12,813 bases of DNA from CALCKU01 sp964534845 (GTDB lineage Bacteria; Pseudomonadota; Alphaproteobacteria; Caulobacterales; Maricaulaceae), in contig CAZHPV010000068.1 in NCBI GenBank assembly GCA_964534845.1, positions 1 through 12,813 on the forward strand, in the 5' to 3' direction. Below the pieces are notes generated by a model. That model did no database searches and had not been told where the DNA came from. It saw only the letters and a list, made by a program, of their open reading frames with translations. Position numbers and translations under genes: made by a program. How positions within the stretch are numbered: position 1 is the first letter of the stretch; each line of letters starts with the position of its first letter. Shown here piece by piece: positions 1-5,567 of this stretch.

Positions 1-126
1 GTCGGGGAGAGTGCAGATATGTGCTTATTGGATAGACGCTGGGCAAAGGCGCGATTAAACCTCTCAGAGGTGAAAGTGAAACAAACATGGATTGACGGCG
101 TGTCCGTTTTTAAGGCGCGTCCGTGA
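1..126 (+). CDS. Amidohydrolase family protein, C-terminal fragment (5' part outside window)
   Basis: Frame 1 is open from the first base to TGA at 124-126 and gives 41 residues. The fragment reads like the tail of a YtcJ/dihydroorotase-type amidohydrolase. It has a G-x-x-ADMCLLD stretch (the usual 'ADLVLLD' strand), then a V-K-x-TWIDG-x-x-VF ending that matches the common 'V..TWVDGK.V(F/Y)' close of these enzymes. The metal site would lie upstream and cannot be seen. The stop falls inside the 3' end of the minus-strand crotonase gene, a 17-bp tail-to-tail overlap. It is called from end motifs only, so the exact substrate class is unknown. The competing minus-strand reading of this stretch (ATG at 88-86) lacks a ribosome binding site and recognisable motifs. 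Confidence 0.6.
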   Translation, partial: VGESADMCLLDRRWAKARLNLSEVKVKQTWIDGVSVFKARP

Positions 127-1102
127 GAGTGTCGATCAGGCCCCAAGCAAGCGCCGTTTTTGCTGCGATTTTTTCCATAGACAAAGCCATATAAGCGGTT
201 TTTTGTCGTCCTATACGGGCCGTAAAGCTGACTGTGCCGCCCGCGCCCGGAATGAGGCCATATTTTAATTCAGGTAGCTGAAACCACGCTTTGCGGCTGG
301 CACTTACAAAACTCCCAAAGGCAGCCATTTCTGCGCCTGCGCCAATAGCGGCTCCGTTTACATGGATGTTCAGCTTCTCTTTTAGTGCGATTAGGCGTGA
401 CGCAGGTAAGCGTAGACTTCTAACCCAATGGGCTGTTGCAGGATCACTGACCTGTCCAAATTCTGAAACAGCGCCGCCAGTGGAAAATGTACGGCCTGCA
501 GCTTTAATATTTATTTGCGTATACTCTGCATCAATGGCCATGTCTAAAATTTCACAAAGTTCGTCGCGCATTTTAGTGCCAATTGCATTGAGCGTGTCAG
601 GTCGATTTAGCAGAATGGAGAGTTTTTTTCTATCTATCTCGATTTCAAGATCAGACGTGTTTATCTCCGGTAATGCTGTGAGCTTTGCGCTCTGTTTCCA
701 TGTCTCAAAATCTGGCCCGCTCTGCAAACTAGCATAGGCCAGGCTCTCGGCCGTGAGGGCAGATGTTAGCGGCATGTCTTCTTGCAGTCGGAGTAATTGC
801 ACAAGAACCATAGCGGCCTTAGGGGCATGTAAAATGTTTTTATGTATCGGCCCGAGCAATTTTTTCTCGTTTAAAACGACATCGCAAAACTTCATTAAGT
901 TACTGTTATTGTTAATTTTATTTGTTTTCAAACCGATAACAGGGCAAGGTAAAGAGGTAAGCCACTGGCCCAAGGTGTCCTGTGTTTGGTTCTCTATTTC
1001 AAATGCAAGATAGGGAAAGTGACTGTCAGGACCAAATTGATCTAATTGTGGGTAGGAATTTTTGAGAGCGATAAGTTCGTTCAAAGACAGCAAATTGATC
1101 AT
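110..1102 (-). CDS. Crotonase-fold (enoyl-CoA hydratase/isomerase) protein with rearranged domains
   Basis: 330 residues. The crotonase core is at about 150-330: an LLNRPDTLNA strand, an oxyanion-loop region F-S-T-G-G (206-210), an NGAAIGAGAE segment with Glu258 at the position of Glu144 of rat mitochondrial hydratase, and a QLPELKYG segment with Glu278 at the position of Glu164. The two glutamates are 20 residues apart, as in active hydratases. The core stops right after the A-x-GLID motif, so the usual C-terminal helical segment of about 60 residues is absent. Residues 1-148 instead contain a shrunken crotonase-like piece (LPCPVIGL, CDVVL) followed by a helical stretch (about 93-138) that resembles the missing C-terminal helices. 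It probably acts on a CoA thioester as hydratase, isomerase or hydrolase. The start lies 8 bp after the flavin oxidoreductase stop with no clear ribosome binding site, so translation is probably coupled. Confidence 0.82.
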   Translation of the reverse strand: MINLLSLNELIALKNSYPQLDQFGPDSHFPYLAFEIENQTQDTLGQWLTSLPCPVIGLKTNKINNNSNLMKFCDVVLNEKKLLGPIHKNILHAPKAAMVLVQLLRLQEDMPLTSALTAESLAYASLQSGPDFETWKQSAKLTALPEINTSDLEIEIDRKKLSILLNRPDTLNAIGTKMRDELCEILDMAIDAEYTQINIKAAGRTFSTGGAVSEFGQVSDPATAHWVRSLRLPASRLIALKEKLNIHVNGAAIGAGAEMAAFGSFVSASRKAWFQLPELKYGLIPGAGGTVSFTARIGRQKTAYMALSMEKIAAKTALAWGLIDTLTDAP

Positions 1103-1110
1103 ATTGGGGA

Positions 1111-2346
1111 TTATGCAGACGCCCGTACGGTATTCAAGCTCGCATCATGTCCGGTATGCCCGTTCGGGTCGATACAGGATGTTCCGCCGGGTGTGTACAT
1201 CATTGTGACGCACTGATTACAAGCGGTGCATCCACTGTTAATAACCGACCCGTCTTTTAACCCATTAATGAAGTTAGGATCAAATATTAGCGCGCGGCCC
1301 ATTGCCATAGCATCAAATCCAGATTCCATAATTTTATGGGCGCTATCAAGGGAGGTCATGCCGCCGAGATAGCAAAGAGGCATTTTTACACTTTGTCTGA
1401 TGCGTTTGGCTGTATCAAACACATATAGGGGCTTGAAGTCCACTTTTGGAGGTTCCGTGCGCTTCTGGATTGCCATCCCTAATCGGATGATAAGGTTCTT
1501 CGGGGGCGTTCTGACTTGGTCTGGTAGGGAGTTGCCGAACATAGCCGTGATAGACTCGACATTCATCCCATTTGATAAGACCGCCATATGTGCCCCGGTT
1601 TGTTCTAATATTTGGGCGATTTTTATACCGTCTTCAATTGTATTGCCGCCTTCTTTCCCATCGGTTTGGGAATATTTAACGATAACGGCGAGTTCAGAAC
1701 CAACGGCCTCAAGGACCTTACCCAACACTTCCTTTGGAAAGGTCATGCGTTTTTCGATAGTTCCTCCATAGCCATCTGATCTTTGATTATAGAAGGGTGA
1801 AATAAATTGCGATAATAGATAGCCGTGACCCATATGTAATTCTATGGCGTCAAATCCGGCTTCGCGGGCATGGAGCGCAGCGCTAACAAATTCACCGGCG
1901 ATTTTAGCCATGTCGTCCCGGTTCATTTTCTTTTTGGTATAGCGCTGTGTCATCACTCCAACCTTGTTAAAACCGCCAGAGGCGGACATAGGTTTTACGC
2001 TTGAAACAGATTTGGGCAAAAATGTGAAACATCCCGCATGGGTTATCTGGGCACAGGCGGCCCCGCCTTGTCTATGCACACCATCCGTTAGGGCTTTAAA
2101 GTCGGGAACTGTCTCTGCGCTCAAACAGGCTTGGTCAATAAAGGTTTGGCCTTCAAAACTTGTTGCGCAATAAGCGACGGTTGTTAAGGCTGCCCCGCCA
2201 GCCGCCATACGTTCATGAAAAGTCGCGAGTCCTTTGGAAATTTTACCGCCTTTGCACATCCCTTCATTTGTTGCAGCTTTGATGAACCTGTTCTTTAGTG
2301 TGAGCGGGCCTATTTTAAGGGGCGTAAATGCTTTAGATGTCGACAT
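1111..2346 (-). CDS. NADH:flavin oxidoreductase, old yellow enzyme family
   Basis: 411 residues from ATG at 2346. An in-frame TTG lies 15 bp upstream, but AAGGA at 2358-2354, 7 nt before the ATG, decides the start. The TIM-barrel signature is clear: N-terminal PLKIGPLTLKNR, the substrate-binding pair His171/His174 with Tyr176 in HMGHGYLLSQF, a QRSDGYGG segment, and the phosphate-binding YLGG and MGRALIFDP segments near the C-terminus. The family uses FMN and reduces activated C=C bonds of enones or enoyl-CoAs. After the barrel comes Cys373-x2-Cys376-x2-Cys379-x11-Cys391. This resembles the [4Fe-4S] ligand set of 2,4-dienoyl-CoA reductases, though the spacing differs by one residue and the C-terminal NAD(P)H/FAD domain of FadH is missing. 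It leads a two-gene unit with the crotonase, transcribed away from the MFS gene. Family is certain; substrate is unknown. Confidence 0.92.
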   Translation of the reverse strand: MSTSKAFTPLKIGPLTLKNRFIKAATNEGMCKGGKISKGLATFHERMAAGGAALTTVAYCATSFEGQTFIDQACLSAETVPDFKALTDGVHRQGGAACAQITHAGCFTFLPKSVSSVKPMSASGGFNKVGVMTQRYTKKKMNRDDMAKIAGEFVSAALHAREAGFDAIELHMGHGYLLSQFISPFYNQRSDGYGGTIEKRMTFPKEVLGKVLEAVGSELAVIVKYSQTDGKEGGNTIEDGIKIAQILEQTGAHMAVLSNGMNVESITAMFGNSLPDQVRTPPKNLIIRLGMAIQKRTEPPKVDFKPLYVFDTAKRIRQSVKMPLCYLGGMTSLDSAHKIMESGFDAMAMGRALIFDPNFINGLKDGSVINSGCTACNQCVTMMYTPGGTSCIDPNGHTGHDASLNTVRASA

Positions 2347-2353
2347 AAGCTTA

Positions 2354-2358
2354 TCCTT
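2354..2358 (-). promoter_or_regulatory. Ribosome binding site of the flavin oxidoreductase gene
   Basis: AAGGA on the minus strand lies 7 nt before ATG 2346. It supports that start over the in-frame TTG at 2361. Confidence 0.65.
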
Positions 2359-2425
2359 CAACTGCCGCTATTTTTAACACAAAATTTGACGAAATCATCT
2401 TGTTTATTTGCTTATTTGTATAAAA

Positions 2426-2455
2426 TGCGTAAAAAATTATAGATAATACTACGCA
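2426..2455. promoter_or_regulatory. Putative operator, TGCGTA-N18-TACGCA inverted repeat (copy A)
   Basis: TGCGTA (2426-2431) and its exact reverse complement TACGCA (2450-2455) are separated by 18 A/T-rich bases. With flanks, the arms extend to AATGCGTA and TACGCATT. A partial third half-site, TGCGT, follows at 2460-2464. The element lies in the divergent promoter region between the flavin oxidoreductase and MFS genes. It has the same spacing as a second copy at 5461-5490. It is probably a binding site for a dimeric regulator acting in both directions; the regulator is unidentified. Confidence 0.6.
2436..2441 (-). promoter_or_regulatory. Possible -10 box for the oxidoreductase-crotonase unit
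   Basis: The minus strand reads TATAAT here, inside the spacer of the TGCGTA repeat and about 90 bp before the oxidoreductase ATG. No good -35 hexamer is found 16-18 bp upstream, where the TGCGTA arms sit instead, which could mean an activator-dependent promoter. The region is A/T-rich, so chance matches are likely. Confidence 0.35.
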
Positions 2456-2523
2456 TTACTGCGTCTCATTCGATGGTGGTAAATGTAAAGTCCACACGAA
2501 TATACGTAAAGATAATAGGCTCT

Positions 2524-3834
2524 ATGTCAGACACTCAAAATAAATCACAAAAGGCCGTAAAGACTCCAGGCCGAGGCTATGCGTGGCTCGTCCTCGTGAT
2601 GATGTTGCTTTTATACTTCGTCAATTATGCTGACCGGACATTGGCGAATGCCTTGTTGGAAAAAATAAAAGAGACTTATCAGGTATCAGACACCTATATG
2701 GGCTTTGTCATCGGTCCGGCTTTTGCTTTTATTTATTGTCTCGCGGCTATTCCCATCGCCCGATATGCCGATAGACATAATCGCGTGCGCATAATTGCCT
2801 TGGGAGCTGTGGTCTGGAGCCTGTTTACAATGATGTCCGGTGTGGCCAAGACGCCTGAAATTTTTGCGATAGCCAGATTTGGCGTCGGGATAGGTGAGGC
2901 CGCTTTTTTAGCGCCAGCCTACTCCCTTCTTTCAGATTATTTCCCGCCCAAAAAGCGGGCTTTTGCTTTCGCGGTGATGAATTTGGGCGTATATTTTGGC
3001 GGGGCTTTCGGGAATATTGGAGGTACGGCTCTCGCGGCTAGTTATGACTGGCAAACGACATTTATATGGCTTGGTGGTCCGGGGATATTGCTAGCTGCAT
3101 TAACTGTCATTTTCGTCAAAGAGCCAGAACGTGGACGACTGGACGGGGCTCAATTTTCTTCGAATAAAAATTATAGCTTTTCAGAAGTCTACAAGCCGCT
3201 TATGGCAAATTCAGCCTTTAAATATCTTGTAATCGCAGCATTTTTTGGCGGGTTTTCGACAATAGCTTTTGGTAGCTGGGCGATTGCCATGTTCGAACGG
3301 ATTTTTGATATTTCAAATCAATCTGCTGGCGCACGTTACGGAACGGGTGCGTTACTTGCGGGAATGGTTGGGGTGTTGCTTATGGGTTTTTTATGTGATG
3401 TTTTTTCGAAAAAAACTTCAAAAGCCCCCTATATGTTATCCGCAGCTGGATTGTTAGGGTTTACCCTTATCGCTATTGCTATGTGTTTTTCTGGGAACGT
3501 CGACCTTGCAACAGCTTTGGTCTATCCGGCGAGTATTTTAGGGGCCGGCTGGGTTGTTGCGGTTCAAGCCGCGCTTCAGGACCTATTACCCGCGCAATTA
3601 CGGGCAACCGGAACCTCTATTTGGGCCTTTGCGTTGACATTTGCCGGATTGGTTCTCGGTGTATTAGTGGTTGGATGGTTTAATGATTATTTGAACGCGA
3701 GTTACGGAGCTGATGCCATCAGGTATTCAATGGCGTTGACTTTGCTTGGCGGCATTCCGGCAGCGTTTTATATTTTTAAGGCGGGTGGCTCAGCGGATCA
3801 GGGCCGCCAAATCTTAGCAAAAACATTTGCTTAG
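2524..3834 (+). CDS. MFS transporter, spinster-like
   Basis: 436 residues, an integral inner-membrane protein of about 12 helices. The first helix is at about 19-37 and ends in VNYADR, the spinster-type 'LNY.DR' signature. The MFS motif A loop is at 76-91 (ARYADRHNR). The conserved RFGVGIGEAAFLAP segment at 118-131 is followed by SDYFPPKKRA. Such carriers lie beside degradation genes for hydrophobic carboxylic acids in many proteobacteria, so uptake of the pathway substrate is the likely role (inference). An earlier in-frame ATG at 2473 would add 17 polar residues but has no ribosome binding site and begins next to the operator. ATG 2524 has a weak ATAGG upstream and begins a normal N-terminus. 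The TAG stop overlaps the stop of the convergent dehydrogenase gene by 3-4 bp. Confidence 0.92.
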   Translation: MSDTQNKSQKAVKTPGRGYAWLVLVMMLLLYFVNYADRTLANALLEKIKETYQVSDTYMGFVIGPAFAFIYCLAAIPIARYADRHNRVRIIALGAVVWSLFTMMSGVAKTPEIFAIARFGVGIGEAAFLAPAYSLLSDYFPPKKRAFAFAVMNLGVYFGGAFGNIGGTALAASYDWQTTFIWLGGPGILLAALTVIFVKEPERGRLDGAQFSSNKNYSFSEVYKPLMANSAFKYLVIAAFFGGFSTIAFGSWAIAMFERIFDISNQSAGARYGTGALLAGMVGVLLMGFLCDVFSKKTSKAPYMLSAAGLLGFTLIAIAMCFSGNVDLATALVYPASILGAGWVVAVQAALQDLLPAQLRATGTSIWAFALTFAGLVLGVLVVGWFNDYLNASYGADAIRYSMALTLLGGIPAAFYIFKAGGSADQGRQILAKTFA

Positions 3835-4655
3835 AAGCAATAGCTCCCACCATTAGCGACAAGCACCGAGCCCGTGACGAAACTGGCATCATCGGATAAT
3901 AGATAGGCAACTGCACCGGCTACTTCTGAGGGGTCGGCCATGCGCCCTAAAGGAACGGATTGCTCCATCGAGCTTATCCATTCTTCAGGTATGCCCTCCA
4001 TGATCGGTGTATTAGTTGGGCCGGGTGCGACAGCATTGATGCGAATATTTCGGGGGGCTAGCTCGCGGGCCAATTGACGGGTAAGTCCGATTAGCGCGGA
4101 TTTTGACGTCACATAATGCGGTGAGCCTTCACCACTTTGGGCCGAGGTTGAAGAAATGTTGACGATCGCGCCGCCGCGCTTGTCTTCTGCCATAATGCGG
4201 GTGATTTCACGGCAGACATAAAACGGGCCGTTGAGATTAACAGCTAGAACGCTAGCCCAGCCTTCATCTTCCATATGGATAAGATGATCAACATGAACAC
4301 TGGGCGTTTCACCTTTTGCCAATTGAGCATTGCGCTCGGCCATAGACGCGTAAAATTTATCGGAGCCATCCCCTTTCGCTTGACCAATACCGGCATTATT
4401 AACGGCAAAATCAAGTCGACCAAATGTCTTTCGCGCGGTTCGGACAGCTTTGATAACTGAGGCACTATCCGCTACATTGGCTTGAAGGGCGAGATGGTCG
4501 CCCTTGAGGTCGGAAACTAGAGTTTGGACGTTATCAATATTCAGATCCAGCGCAGCCACGCGAGCCCCTTCGCTAGCAAGTTTTTTGACTATTGCGGCAC
4601 CAATGCCTTGTCCTGCGCCTGTAACAATCGCAGCTTTTCCACCGAGTTTCATCAT
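3831..4655 (-). CDS. SDR family oxidoreductase with an insertion after the NNAG motif
   Basis: 274 residues; a classical short-chain dehydrogenase/reductase. TGAGQGIG (12-19) is the nucleotide loop. Asp37 after the second strand suggests NAD(H) preference. NNAG is at 86-89 and the catalytic set is Asn140, Ser168, Tyr181, Lys185. PGPTNTP and the VTGSVLVANGG ending are typical. Between NNAG and Asn140 there are about 20-25 more residues than usual, making a charged insertion near 91-135 that should sit by the active-site rim. AGGAG lies 3 nt before the first ATG and 6 nt before the adjacent second ATG (4652), so translation may begin at either. The gene is 6 nt downstream of the other SDR gene and co-transcribed with it. 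It probably oxidises a hydroxyl of a ring or CoA-ester intermediate. Confidence 0.92.
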   Translation of the reverse strand: MMKLGGKAAIVTGAGQGIGAAIVKKLASEGARVAALDLNIDNVQTLVSDLKGDHLALQANVADSASVIKAVRTARKTFGRLDFAVNNAGIGQAKGDGSDKFYASMAERNAQLAKGETPSVHVDHLIHMEDEGWASVLAVNLNGPFYVCREITRIMAEDKRGGAIVNISSTSAQSGEGSPHYVTSKSALIGLTRQLARELAPRNIRINAVAPGPTNTPIMEGIPEEWISSMEQSVPLGRMADPSEVAGAVAYLLSDDASFVTGSVLVANGGSYCF

Positions 4656-4661
4656 GGTCTC

Positions 4662-5426
4662 CTAGCTTGGGACATAAAGTTCATTGGATTTTCCACCGTC
4701 TACAGGAATAGTAGCGCCGGTTACGTAAGACGCTGCATCCGATGCCAGAAACATCACAACCTGCGCGACCTCTGAAGGCTCGCCTATGCGGCCCATTGGA
4801 TTGGCGTTAGCGATTTTTGTTCCGGCATCAGGGTCGGAATCGAACCAGGCTTTTGTGCCGGGGGTCATGATAGGGCCCGGGGTAATAACGTTGATGCGGA
4901 TGTTTTGACGCGCACCTTCCATCGCCGCCGCGCGGGTGAAATGAATAAGGGCGGCTTTGGATGCGGAATAAGCAGACATACCCGCCATAGCGCGCTCACC
5001 ATTTATCGAGCTTATATTTATAATACTGCCGCCTTTGTTTTGCATATGCCCCATCGCGGCCCGTGTACCCATATAGGCTGCGTCCATATTGATACGGAAG
5101 TTTTCGCGAAACGCGTCTAGGTCAGTGTCACTAATCATGCCAAATCCAACATGCGGTGCATTATTAACGAGAATATCCAATCCATCCGACTTTGCGACTT
5201 TGTCTATCAAATCGCTATAGGCTTGAGCGTCTGATACATCTAGGACATGGGCGGAACATGTGCCGCCAGCTGTCTTGATCGCACGTGTTGTGGCCTCGAG
5301 TTTTTCTGCATTGCGCGCACAAATATGGACATTTGCGTCGGACGTTGCAAAACTTTCGGCAATAGCGCGTCCTATGCCATCACTACCGCCACTAATAAGG
5401 ACTGTTTTTCCTGAAAAATCACTCAC
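4662..5426 (-). CDS. SDR family oxidoreductase (GTG start)
   Basis: 254 residues. GTG at 5426 is chosen because AAGGAG lies 8 nt upstream and the product then begins with the standard S-D-F-S-G-K-T-V-L strand. The upstream open extension to 5567 would run through the promoter region and gives an implausible N-terminus. GGSDGIG (13-19) binds the nucleotide. Arg38 in ICARN suggests NADP(H) preference, in contrast to Asp37 of its partner. NNAP (88-91) replaces the usual NNAG. Catalytic Ser140, Tyr153 and Lys157 are present. PGPIMTPG and an ending in VTGATIPVDGG are typical of the family. It is the first gene of the minus-strand SDR pair, divergent from the ligase operon and sharing its promoter region. 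The two SDRs may act on the same substrate with different cofactors (inference). Confidence 0.92.
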   Translation of the reverse strand: MSDFSGKTVLISGGSDGIGRAIAESFATSDANVHICARNAEKLEATTRAIKTAGGTCSAHVLDVSDAQAYSDLIDKVAKSDGLDILVNNAPHVGFGMISDTDLDAFRENFRINMDAAYMGTRAAMGHMQNKGGSIINISSINGERAMAGMSAYSASKAALIHFTRAAAMEGARQNIRINVITPGPIMTPGTKAWFDSDPDAGTKIANANPMGRIGEPSEVAQVVMFLASDAASYVTGATIPVDGGKSNELYVPS

Positions 5427-5434
5427 ACCTATTT

Positions 5435-5440
5435 CTCCTT
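5435..5440 (-). promoter_or_regulatory. Ribosome binding site deciding the GTG start of the SDR gene
   Basis: AAGGAG on the minus strand, 8 nt before GTG 5426, is the strongest Shine-Dalgarno match in this intergenic region. Confidence 0.75.
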
Positions 5441-5460
5441 TAAGATAATTTAGACTTGGG

Positions 5461-5490
5461 TGCGTAGAAAAGAAAGCAAAATAATACGCA
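5461..5490. promoter_or_regulatory. Putative operator, TGCGTA-N18-TACGCA inverted repeat (copy B)
   Basis: TGCGTA (5461-5466) and TACGCA (5485-5490) are separated by exactly 18 A/T-rich bases, the same layout as at 2426-2455. The right arm, read as ATAATACGCA (5481-5490), also forms a perfect 10-bp inverted repeat with TGCGTATTAT at 5524-5533. The element lies between the divergent SDR and ligase genes and could control both. Confidence 0.6.
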
Positions 5491-5518
5491 AATGAGGCTT
5501 TGATTAGGATTGCTAATG

Positions 5519-5524
5519 TATAAT
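5519..5524 (+). promoter_or_regulatory. Possible -10 box of the ligase operon
   Basis: A perfect TATAAT about 44 bp before the ligase ATG. No convincing -35 hexamer is found at 16-18 bp. The box directly abuts the TGCGTATTAT half-site, so a regulator bound there would cover the -10 and start region. Confidence 0.45.
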
Positions 5525-5533
5525 GCGTATTAT
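5524..5533 (+). promoter_or_regulatory. Additional TGCGTATTAT half-site
   Basis: Exact reverse complement of ATAATACGCA at 5481-5490. It is the third TGCGTA copy in this intergenic region and overlaps the last base of the TATAAT box. Confidence 0.5.
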
Positions 5534-5567
5534 AGTGTGCAAATACTAATGTTTGAGTGTTATCCAC

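Noticed and set aside
1..88. Minus-strand frame starting at ATG 88 and open to the window edge
   Set aside because: No ribosome binding site and no recognisable motif; the plus-strand frame matches an amidohydrolase tail better.
516..521. Isolated TGCGTA inside the crotonase gene (others as TACGCA at 5644 and 6188 in the ligase gene)
   Set aside because: No partner arm at the 18-bp spacing, so treated as chance, although 5644 is near enough to the ligase start to be a weak extra site.
291..1013. Plus-strand open frames of 148 and 86 codons opposite the crotonase gene
   Set aside because: Antisense shadows of a gene with clear catalytic motifs; low-complexity products without family resemblance.
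2473..2523. Upstream ATG extension of the MFS gene
   Set aside because: It has no ribosome binding site, adds residues unlike the family N-terminus, and begins beside the putative operator.
5427..5567. Open minus-strand extension of the SDR gene through the intergenic region
   Set aside because: The strong AAGGAG site and family start at GTG 5426, plus promoter and operator signals here, argue against coding.
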